A stretch of DNA of 64,000 nt from Anaerolineaceae bacterium oral taxon 439 (GTDB taxonomy: Bacteria > Chloroflexota > Anaerolineae > Anaerolineales > Anaerolineaceae). The stretch lies in assembly GCA_001717545.1 (NCBI GenBank), contig CP017039.1:2604001-2668000 (forward strand). The letters run 5' to 3'. Shown one piece after another: positions 16,701-25,800 of this stretch (positions are counted from its first letter, which is position 1; each line of letters starts with the position of its first letter). Made by a program: the position numbers and the translations under genes. Below the pieces are notes generated by a model. It was given only the letters and a program-made list of their open reading frames with translations, was not told the DNA's origin and searched no databases.

Positions 16701-19635
16701 TTTGATCGTTCTCGGTCAGCGCGCTGACCGGGATCAGCGTCGCCGGATTTTCCATCGCGCAGCTTTTCCCTTCGATGACATCCTCCGCGCCGATCAGGAC
16801 GCGTTCCGGATCGCCCCCCGCTGCACGCCGCATCAGCACAACCCGAACCGGAAGGCGCTTCAGTTGACCGTTGATCCAGGTAACCCCGCCGGTCACGCCC
16901 GTTTTCGGCGGAACGTACGTATTCGTCACGGTCATTCCCTCCTGAGCGGCGCGGTAGTTTTTCGGCGCGTTCGGCTGATTCAGCGTGTAAACGTACGGTC
17001 TCCCCGTCGAATCGGTCGCGGTCAGTCCGCAATCAGGCGCAGACTGCAAATCATAGCAGCTATCGATCGTGAACTTCGTTTCCGTTCCCTCGCCCGGAGC
17101 CGCGGTCAGAAGAATCGAATTTCCAATCCGGGTCCCGTTCCGGTAAAGTTCGAGAAAAACCGGCGGACGGAACGTCTTCTCACCCTGAACCCAGACGACG
17201 CTTCCCGACAATGAGATCGGAGGCGGATTATAGCGAAGCGTCAGCGCCAGCGGCGCGTCCGACGCCACGGCTTTCGCTTCCCAATTCTCGGTCAGCTTTT
17301 CCACCTCGATCTGATATTGAATTTTCGAACCGTCAGCCGCGAATTCGTCAACGCACCAACGGACCTGCCGCGACGAATCCATGTCAGGATCAGGCGGCAT
17401 CATATAAACCGGATTTCCCGCAGCGCATTCGCTTCCTTCGATCCGGTCCGCCTCGGTCAGATCGACCGGCCGTGCGGCACGGGTCGCGGGGTCAACCTTC
17501 AGCAGCGAAAGAAAAACCGGGCTGCGTACCGTCTCGCCGTCGATCCAGGTCAACCGCGCGTCGACGCCGATTTTCCGGGATTGGAAGACCGCGGTCAGCT
17601 TCATCCCATCAGGCGTAAGCAAGTAATTCTCCGGCGCCTCGACCGGGTGAATCGAGTAAATCATCTCGCTGCCGTCGATCGCTGACGCGGGCAGATCGTC
17701 CGGCGTTAATCCGGGAATCAGCGAAAGCAGCGAAACCGGAGCGCTCACGCCTGCCCCCGATCTCCCGTCCGAAGCGAAATGAAACGCGGGCGCAACCGCC
17801 TCGCCGTTTCGGCGCAGCTCGAGCGTCAGCGCAGGATGAAGCGCCGTATCGCCGCCAACCCACTCAATCGTCAGCCGCGGATCCGCAGGAAGTACGCGAA
17901 ACGTTTTTACAATCTCCGATGCCGAGTTCTCGCCGGCCGAGCTCGCCCAAGGCGTCTCTTCGTCCAAGACACGCTCTCCCCCATCCTCTTCGACAAAATA
18001 ATTGTACGGATTTCCGTCGATATCCGTTTCAGGGACGCACCAGGTAACTGACTCGGTGATCTCGTCCGGCTGATCCAGCGCCCTGATCGGCGCGACGGTC
18101 ACTGGATTAACGACCGTGCAGTTCTGATTCGAGACAGTCGTCAGCATATCCGCCGAAACCGCTTCTGTCGTCCCATTCGCGTTCCGGCGAACCAACCGCA
18201 GCCCGACCGATTCGCGCATCAGCTGGCCATGGATCCAGGTTACCTTTCCTGTGACCGGGACCGTCCGCGGGATCAGCGTGTTCGTAACCGTCAGGCCTTC
18301 CGTTGAACTCGTGTACCCTTCCGGCTTGGCCGGCTGAATCACAGTGTAATCGTAACGGAACCCGAATTCATCGGTCACCGGAACGTCCTCCCAGGTCGCC
18401 TCGCTCTCCGTCACGCCCGGCTCTTCCGATTCTGGAATAACGGCCGGTCCTCCGTAAAGACTCCCATTCTGGAGCAGCAGCAGGCTTGTTTTTGGACGGA
18501 TAGCGTCCGGTCCGCCGCGCCAATAGATTTTCGCGCTGAGCGAACGGAGCTCCGACGTATAGTTCAGCATAATCGAAAGCCCGTTTTCCTCAGCACGATA
18601 CGTCGAAAGCGGTTCGGCGAGGACCATCCGATAGGAATACGGATTTCCCAGAGGATCAACTTTCAAAAGATTCTGCCAGGTGTACGACGTCACACCGTCC
18701 GGAATCGTCACGGTATATAAGTTGGTCAGCGGTTCAATCAGCCCGGCCCGCTGCAGCGTGACGCGGACCGCCGGCCGCGGTGAAATTCCCCCTTCCCAGA
18801 TCAGGGTCCCGGTTACCGAAATCACGTCCTCAACGAAAATATTCTCGACAATCATCGAGTTTTCGCGCTTGGCATACCCCTCCGGCGTGATCGGCTGCGT
18901 CACGCTGTACACATACGCCGAACCGTCCGCGTCGGTTACCGGGACATCGTTCCAGGTCACGGATGACTGTTCAACGCCGGGGACCAACGACGCTGGGATA
19001 TAGCGCACCGGCCCATAAGGGATCCCGTTTTGAAGCAGCACTAACGAGGTTCGAGGCCGATACATCATCTCGCCACCGATCCATTTCACGTAACCGATAA
19101 ACGTTGCCGTTGATACCGATCTCGAAAATTTCAGGTCCATTCCGTCGATTGCTGAAACAAACCCATCGGGAACGCTGTCGGCCAACGCGACCTGATAGCG
19201 ATACCGCCCGCCCAGAGGATCCGCCGCGGGAAAATCCCCCCAACGATACAGCTCTGTACCATCGGCGACGGCCACTTTCCGGAGATCGGTCCGAATTCCG
19301 TTTGAATCGATCCGAACCAGGGTCATCTGAACGGTCGGATGCGGCGGGGCGCTCTCACCCCAGTCGATCACCGATACCAAAGACTCCACCCCTCGAACCG
19401 TTTCCGCCGGCGAAAGCGTCTCGGGATTGGCTAACCGGAGAGACGGCCGCTGCGCAGCGGGGGCGGGCACCGAATCCAGAACCGGATCCATTTCGTCCAG
19501 ACGCCGGGCCTGAACCGCTCGCGCGGATACGGCAAAGCCGGCGAAGCTAAAGAGAATCAGAAAAACTGCGACGGATTTCCGCAAAAAACCGGCGATATCG
19601 GCATAGGAATAGAGAGGTTCGTCCTTGGATTTCAT
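13732..19635 (-). CDS. Giant secreted Cna-B repeat protein, 1967 aa
   Basis: Signal peptide (FLRKSVAVFLILFSFAGFAVSARA, cleaved near residue 41), a short linker, then about 18 Cna-B-like repeats of 90-120 aa up to the C-terminus. Each opens with a W-x-(G/N)-G-type strand such as GTLIWEGG or LTIEWVGG and holds a D-x-x-G-x-x-Y-x-Y core. Cna-B domains are stalk modules of Gram-positive-type surface proteins, often stiffened by a Lys-Asn isopeptide bond helped by a Glu. Here the Lys two residues before Trp is present in only one repeat (QKVW, about residue 1090), and no repeat has the full triad. There is no LPxTG, transmembrane anchor or sortase domain; the chain simply ends LKPAADSVAMLRKR. The start ATG lies 8 nt from a TATAAT box without a Shine-Dalgarno. 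Retention at the surface is unexplained. Confidence 0.85.
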   Translation of the reverse strand: MKSKDEPLYSYADIAGFLRKSVAVFLILFSFAGFAVSARAVQARRLDEMDPVLDSVPAPAAQRPSLRLANPETLSPAETVRGVESLVSVIDWGESAPPHPTVQMTLVRIDSNGIRTDLRKVAVADGTELYRWGDFPAADPLGGRYRYQVALADSVPDGFVSAIDGMDLKFSRSVSTATFIGYVKWIGGEMMYRPRTSLVLLQNGIPYGPVRYIPASLVPGVEQSSVTWNDVPVTDADGSAYVYSVTQPITPEGYAKRENSMIVENIFVEDVISVTGTLIWEGGISPRPAVRVTLQRAGLIEPLTNLYTVTIPDGVTSYTWQNLLKVDPLGNPYSYRMVLAEPLSTYRAEENGLSIMLNYTSELRSLSAKIYWRGGPDAIRPKTSLLLLQNGSLYGGPAVIPESEEPGVTESEATWEDVPVTDEFGFRYDYTVIQPAKPEGYTSSTEGLTVTNTLIPRTVPVTGKVTWIHGQLMRESVGLRLVRRNANGTTEAVSADMLTTVSNQNCTVVNPVTVAPIRALDQPDEITESVTWCVPETDIDGNPYNYFVEEDGGERVLDEETPWASSAGENSASEIVKTFRVLPADPRLTIEWVGGDTALHPALTLELRRNGEAVAPAFHFASDGRSGAGVSAPVSLLSLIPGLTPDDLPASAIDGSEMIYSIHPVEAPENYLLTPDGMKLTAVFQSRKIGVDARLTWIDGETVRSPVFLSLLKVDPATRAARPVDLTEADRIEGSECAAGNPVYMMPPDPDMDSSRQVRWCVDEFAADGSKIQYQIEVEKLTENWEAKAVASDAPLALTLRYNPPPISLSGSVVWVQGEKTFRPPVFLELYRNGTRIGNSILLTAAPGEGTETKFTIDSCYDLQSAPDCGLTATDSTGRPYVYTLNQPNAPKNYRAAQEGMTVTNTYVPPKTGVTGGVTWINGQLKRLPVRVVLMRRAAGGDPERVLIGAEDVIEGKSCAMENPATLIPVSALTENDQTRISVTWCVDATDSSGEPIEYFLTEAEAETSPYWLPASADSPLQLVKRYRIPAAEPKIIVNWEGGANYVHPEITLALLRNGTQLGSLVTLQSDGLSGTSAGKAIDLIRAFPNAGFSALPETDLEGRPILYSVAEPVPAANYDVSVDGLTITHAFRSDKKIVRVQKVWIDGQYVRQSAELRLQQLDGEGRARDVLLTAADGIDGVSCEAANPLLLNPDPDAVHVNPLTVAVNWCVDEYDSEGNPITYQVVETESDSPLWTESVDESDPFRLLSTYHSRSISPRLLVRWIGGSALPRPEITLELRRNGQRVGALRTVSPDTAFDSDGGAEIAWCDEATGGSADCLDVTETDAVGQPYRYTVHDPNPPANYLVTEDGLTLTYAYQSEKIPVQAELVRFGGQLQRSDASLQLMRTSGNGGAVPVTLTSADRIGGKICAPTNPVMVRPSPQPAGTAKTTETITWCVDRTDGEGVPYQYSVENLTGDDERWNDESDPTEPLRIIERYQTRMITPAFRIVWVGGSALTRPAVQLQLLRDGVPYGEDKMPAGDAPEGIGAAESVMTWTAVPETDANGRAYAYRIRQVEVPEGYQQLQTDNTTITNRYVSKSEDITGEIEWKNGPDPRPTVTVQLMRRAEGGVIESVGSTSFQDGVTTHVWPSLPLTDAEGNLYTYSLMNSVAIANYEASVDGLKAVYTYQSPLGSVQGTIQWENGMKLPRPAVEIQLYCNGEAVGEPRKLEAGTTTGVTNQAVSWSALPLYDDQGVPYEYSIGEPVVPENYRKIEDGLTLLNRYEPPVSDVIGRIAWEGNSTTHPTAVVSLKRSLPDGTNENIDTVEIPNGKLAYVWKNLPMTDEQGGAFGYALVNAEPLVNYSGVPEGLTVTYRYEPVLYQQSGKIDAEIRWIDVPGPHPTVELTLQRSLNDAALNLERVSFPNGVTTYRWTDMIGMTDAGQPYSYQLKVGDLPSEYLVQVDGFVVTIRFRELKPAADSVAMLRKR
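13735..19380 (-). repeat. Array of about 18 Cna-B-type repeats (1967-aa protein)
   Basis: Counted from successive Trp-containing opening strands. Five repeats carry an inserted segment with the pattern C-x4-NP(V/A/L) followed 25-40 residues later by W-C-V, for example CAMENPATL and WCVDATD, which could form an internal disulfide. Two others (near CYDLQSAPDC and WCDEATGGSADC) have another Cys pair. Boundaries are approximate. Confidence 0.75.
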
Positions 19636-19643
19636 ACCATTTA

Positions 19644-19649
19644 ATTATA
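19644..19649 (-). promoter_or_regulatory. -10 box 8 nt before the 1967-aa gene (leaderless candidate)
   Basis: TATAAT on the minus strand, ending 8 nt before the ATG at 19635. No purine-rich ribosome site lies between them. Confidence 0.45.
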
Positions 19650-19810
19650 TCAATGGAAGCCCCATAGCGCAAAACATTGATTTTTTCTTTTATCTCAACT
19701 GATAACTAATATTTATCCGCCAACAGATCATCTAAAAACAGATGACAACAAAACCAAACTAAGCCACGATCCGCGAATGGGCGGATCCAGGCCATGACTT
19801 ATAAATCGAA

Positions 19811-19834
19811 AGAGGCGGGGAAAAACCCGCCTCT
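19811..19834 (-). terminator. Terminator after the 3616-aa gene
   Basis: Perfect 9-bp stem, AGAGGCGGG (19811-19819) with CCCGCCTCT (19826-19834), 6-nt loop, 16 nt beyond the stop codon. On the minus strand it is followed by TTCGATTT, so the U-run is short. Confidence 0.7.
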
Positions 19835-19850
19835 TGTAAACTTTTACGCC

Positions 19851-22800
19851 TTACTTCACTTCGATCAGCACGGCCTGAACCACGCGCCGATAGGCGTACC
19901 GGTCCGTCTTCTCGCTGTAATCCTCACAGGTCAGCAGCGTGATCCACGTCCCGTCCTTCTCCGCCATCACCGTTTCGACGTCCTGTTCCGTGACCTGCTT
20001 CGTTTCACGGACCTCATACACGTATGTCTTCCCGAAGGCCTCGATTTCCACCTGGTCTCCATACCCCAGCGTCTTCAGTCCCGCGAACGGTCCCGGATTA
20101 TTGTACGCATCCCAGACATGCGCCGTGATCACCGAGTTCCCGGCCCACGTCGGATATGCGCTCCCTTCCAGGTACCCCGCCTGCCCGTTCAGCCAGCTCA
20201 CGTCCCAGTTCCCGTCCGTCTTCTGCACGCCCGTGACGCCCAGCTCCACGTTCAGCTTCGGGATTCGCAGCGTTATCTCCGACGCCTGGTATTTCTTCGC
20301 CGCCGGCTGCTCGCCGACCGTCGTCACTTTGCCCGGCGTGAACCCAGTCCGCGGCAGCCCGTTCGAATACGCCATTCCTGGCGGCAGCGGCAACCCGTTA
20401 TTGATATAGTATTCCGGCGGCAGGTCCGGATCATCGACATCAGGTTGCTCATCCACTCCCCACATCCGATTCGTGAACGTACAGAGGATCACTTCACCGT
20501 CATCCAGCCCGTAGTACGCCGACATCGTGTAGAACTCTTCCCGCGTCTCTAACGTCCCGACCCGTCCGCGCTCCACGCATTTTACCGAATGCTTCGTCCA
20601 TCCGTCATGCTCCAGCTCCAGCGACTGCCACTGCTTCCCGTCCGGGACCGCTCCCGTCTTGATCAGGTACTCTCCGTCCCCGATTTCGCCCGACAGCACC
20701 CCGATGAAGCTGAATCTATCGCCCGCTTTCGCCGGGATCGTCACTTTTTTCGCCATAATCGTATTCGGCGGAACGTTCACAAACGTTAACGTCACTTCTT
20801 CCTTCGGTTCCACCGTCACCGTCGCCACCGTTTCCCAGTCCGTCGCCGTAAACGACCCCGTCGGTCCGTAGCTGTACGTTCCGACCCGCTGGTCCCCCAG
20901 CGCTTTCAGCGGTCGCCGCCCATGCACCGAGCTCGTCACGATCACGTCGATCGTCGTCCACCCTTCCAGGTTCTGCTGCACGATCGTGTACTGCCCCGGC
21001 GTGACTTCCTGCACGTTCGGCGCGCTCGTCGTCGACAGTTGGAACGGCAGCAAGCCGGTTCCACCCGTCGCATAGTTGTAGTCCGGGAACCCGCTGTAGT
21101 CCGGGTTCAGATACGTCGTATTCTGCGTTACGACTCGCCCGGCCTGCAGGTTGCGCAAATTATAAGTGCAGCGAATATCCTTCTCAAGCGGCATCTGCGG
21201 AATCGAGAAGAGCCCGGTCAGCTTCCCGTAGAAATCCACCTTCGCGTCAACCGTCAGCGGTTCGTCCAGCGCCGGATCCGTGCTGTCCAGCGGCCGCGCC
21301 ACACAGCTGATGCTGTCCACCGCCCAGACCTCGGTATCCAGCTTCGGGATTGAGATCCGGTACGTCTCGAGATTCATGTTATCGTGCATAACGGTCGACG
21401 GCGTAACCGCTTCTTCGCCGTTATAGTCAAGGTCCTGCGTCGGGCGTACATCCGTATCGCTGCGAACCTCGACGCCAAATTTCTGGTCCGAAAGCGGCGA
21501 GGCAACAACGCCGACCGTCAGCCGGCTTAGCTTCGCGTTGACCGCCGTCAAACCCGTTTCCGTCTTGAAGTAGCCCGCCGGCGTGAAGTCGTTCCCGCTC
21601 GCGTCAACTTCCTGAACGGTGAACGTGTAAGATTCGCCACGCAGCGTCATCAGCGCAACGTTCGGCCAGGTAACCTCCGTCGTCCCGTCCGGAAGCGGCT
21701 GAATCGCGGCTGAAGGAACGTCTTCGACGGGGCCGCCGACAACCTGACGCCGGACCTTCAGCCATACCGTCGGCCGCGGCGCGGGCCCAAGACCCCAAGC
21801 CTTTTTCCCGACGATCGGGCCGGACGGCGGAACGAACGTATTCGTCACGGTCAACCCATTCTCCGCCTTCGTGTAATTCGCCGGTTCGTAATCCGCGCCG
21901 CTCGCGTCAACTTCCTTCACTGTGAAGATATACGGCTCGTCCGCATGATCGCGCAGCTCAATCCCGGTCCATTTCGCTTCGACCGTTCCGTCCGGAAGCT
22001 CGACAAGCGGAGCCTCGGCGAGCGGGACTTCCTGAACCGGACCGCCCTGGATATTGCGGTAGAGCTTGAACCACACCGTCGGACGGACGGACGCTTCCCC
22101 GTTGACCCAGACCTTCGTCGCTGTAACTTCCGCCTTCGGCGGCACATAAGTATTCGTCAGGCTGAGCCTGTTCGGCGTCATTTCCGAGAGCTGGATCCCG
22201 CCCGGCTGGTCGATCGTTTCCGTGAAATTCTCCGGAACGTTCGGCTGATGCACCTTATATGTCAGCGGGTTCCCATCCTCGTCCGTTATCGGCAGCGTGA
22301 TCGTGTTCGTCGTCCCGCCGCCAGACGGGAAGTCGACCGTATAGGTATTTCCTTTGTTGTCCGTAACCGTCGCCAAGGTTGCCGGCGGTGTCGCCGGTCC
22401 GCCGATCCAGTTGATCTCGACCTGGAGCGGAGCGCGCGGAACGACGTACGTATTCGTGACCGTCAGCGTCGCGTTATCGATCCCCGTGCCAAAGTTCGCG
22501 ACCGGAGCTTCCTCAACCGTATAAGTATACGGCCGGCCCATCTGATCCATTGCGTTCAGGTTCGGGACAACCTCCGTCCAGACTTTCGGATCCCCAGCCG
22601 TCGCGTTCGCCACGGTCAGCGTATAAGTTCCAACCGTTTCGCTTCCAGCCACGCCGGCCGTCGTCCGTTTCAACGTAAACGTCACGTTTACCGGACGGCC
22701 GCCGACCCATTTCTTCGTCATGACCAGATTTCCGTCCTGATTGAACGGCGTCGGCTTGAACGTATTCGTAACAAGCAATCCGGCTTCAACCTTGGTCCAG

Positions 22801-25800
22801 TTCGCGGTTAATCCGTTGACCTCCTGAACCGTGTACGTGTACGGCTGACCGTTGAAATCGGTTTCATCGACGCACCACTTCGCATCCAGCGTCACCGAAT
22901 CCGGTTCGCTCGCCCCAGCGGCCGGGGTCAGCGTCACCGGGTTCGCCGTTTCACAGGATAAGCCCGTAACCGTCTGCAGCTCGCCTGCCGGGACCTGCGT
23001 CGCCATCCCGCCGCCGACCGAGCGGAAGAGCGCCAATTCAATCGGAGCGCGCAGCATCTGCCCCTTGATCCAGGTCTTCTGGCCCGTCAGCGAAATAACC
23101 GGCGGGACATAGCGATAGACAATCTCCATCCCATTTTCATTCGGATTCGGATAATTCGGGACCGGCTGGTCGTTATGAATCGTATACGTATACGGACGTC
23201 CATAAGTGTCCGTCGCGGGCAGGTTCGGCCAGGTTTTTTCCGTCGTTCCCGGCGGGACCGCGACCCCGGTTTCGACCGTTTCCGGCGGCAGGCCCTCAAT
23301 AACGCGCGTCAGCGTAATCTGCACGCCCGGTTTCGGGTCCGGCCCGCCCTGCCAGGTAATCTTGCCGACCTGATCCAGGAGCGTCGGCGCGAAGGTATTC
23401 GTAACCGTCGTCGCGTTCGTCTGCGTCCTCGTGAAATTCGGATGGCCCGCGCTGACCTCCTGAACCGTGTAGACATACGGCTGACCGGCATCGTTCGTTT
23501 CCGCGACGCACCACCCCGCCGTCAATTCGTCCGGATCGGCCGCGGACATCGTATGATCCGGCGTCAGCGTTACCGGATTTTCGCTCGCGCAGGGATCGCC
23601 CGGCGTCAATGGCGTCGATCGCAGTTCAGAAGCGGGAACCTGCTCCGCGGGCGCGGTTCCGACCTGGCGGAAGAGCGCCAGTTGGATCGGCTGACGCAGC
23701 GTCTGCCCCATGCTCCAGATTTTCTTCCCGGAAATATCGACCGTCGGCGCCTGGTACCGGTACGTAACCTTCAACCCGTTCTCTTCACGCGTGTAATCGC
23801 CGACGCTGCCGGAATGATGATGCAGCGTATATATATATGGGTTCCCGTCGAGGTCGGTCGCCGGAAGGCCCGACCAGGTCTGCGTCGTCGTCCAATAGGA
23901 CGAAGCCGGGACCGTCGCATCCGGGTTGACCGGGATCGCCGTTTCCGTTCCTCCCGCGATCTTTCGCTTCAGCGTCACCGTCACCGCCGGTTTCGCGTCC
24001 GGGCCGCCGACCCATTCGATTTCGCCGGTCACGTCGCCGTTACTGTTATTAATCATCGGCGGGACATAGGTATTCGTGACCGTCTGGCCCGCTTCAGCCT
24101 TGGTATAGTTCGCCGGCGCGGCCGTCTCAACAACCGTATAACCGTACGGCGTCCCGTCCAGCTGCGTCTTCGGCAGGTCGGTCCATTCAACCGTGTTTGT
24201 CGCCACGCCCGCGGCCGTCGCCGCCGGGATCGTCTTCGGATCGCCGGACCCGCCGTAGAGATTTCCATCCTGCATCAGCAGCAGCTCAACAGCCGGACGC
24301 AGCAACGCGCTCCCGTTCACCCAGTTTTTCGTCCCAGTGACAGTGATCCGCGGCGGAATATAACGCAGGTGGATCTTCAAATCTTCGTTGACCGGGATTT
24401 CGGTCGTTCCGTCCTCGTCGACCTTCTGATACAAACCGGGGACGGTCACAACGTCGACCATATATGTATACAGCTTGCCGCTCGGATCGCGTTCGTCGAG
24501 GCCGGTAAACACGTTCGACAGCGTCCCGTCCGGAATATTCACCGGCGCGCCGACCGCTTCCTTCGTCCCGCCATCGGTAATCCGGTACAGCTGCATCCTG
24601 ACCGCCGGCCGCGTCAGCGTACCGCCGTCGAGCCAGACAATTTCGCCGGTTTTGGAAACCTGATTCGGGAAGAACTTATTCCGAACGGTCATGCCCGTAT
24701 TCTGACCCGTCAGCTCGTTTCCGGCGTCGTCAACCTTCTTGAACGTTCCCTCCGCGAACGCCGGCACGGTCGTTTCGTCGACACGGTACACATACGGTCT
24801 TCCCTGCGGATCGTTTTCCGGCATGTCTTCCCAGGACGCCGTCCCTTCGGCGACGCCCGTCGCCGTCGTCGCATCGATCGTCTTCGAGCCGACGGCTTCT
24901 TCCGCCGCCATCGAATCGCTCTTCCGATACAGCGTCAGCGTCACATCCGGACGCGTCAGCGTTTCGCCGCCGATCCATTGCTTCGTTCCAATCAGGCCCG
25001 ATAAATAAGTATTCGTAATCGTTCGCGTCGCCGCGTCGATCGTCTTCCGATATTTCAGCGAATCCGGATTCGCCGTGTCCAGTTCCTCGTCTACCGAGAA
25101 TTCGTACGGAACGCCCTCTGGATTGTTGACGTTCGTATACCAGACAACCGCGTCTTCCGTATTTCCCGGATTCGTTCCATCCTCGATCCGAACGCCGTTC
25201 TCCGTCGCGTAGGTTTCTCCGGCCTTGGTAAACAGCTCGCTGACAGGAACTTTCTCAGCCGTTCCGGCCGCGACCTTTCGATACAGCGTCAGCGTCACCG
25301 CCGGCCGCGTCGATCCCGCCCCGCCGCTCCAGACCTTCTTCGCATTAATTTCAGCTTTCGGCGACACGTACTGATTCGTTACCGTCAGAATCCCGTTGTC
25401 AACCGTTTTCACGTACAGCGGCGTCAGATTCTCGTCTTCATCGATCGTAAAGAGATACGCGATCCCGTCGGGATTCTTTTCATTCGTGTACCATTTCACG
25501 ATCAGCGGGTCGCCGTCACGGATCGTCACGCCGTTTACCGCCGCATAATCCGAGGCTGGATGCGCCGCGTCCGTGAACAGCTCAGCCGCCGGGACCTTTT
25601 CCGCCGTGCCGCTCGGAATGCTTCGGTACAGCGTCAGCGTCACATCCGGACGCGTCAGGCTGGACCCGCCGATCCATACTTTGTTGCCGAACTTCTCGAT
25701 CTTCGGCGAACGGTATTTGTACGTCAGCGTCAGCGTATCGTTCTCGGTAATGACCGTCGGCGTCGTTTCATTCTTAACCTTATCGAAATTCGTCTGGGGC

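Noticed and set aside
23175-25004. 609-codon plus-strand frame opposite the Cna-B array (also 25560-26558 and 27717-28772)
   Set aside because: Arg-rich and periodic because it mirrors the repeats on the minus strand; no ribosome sites.
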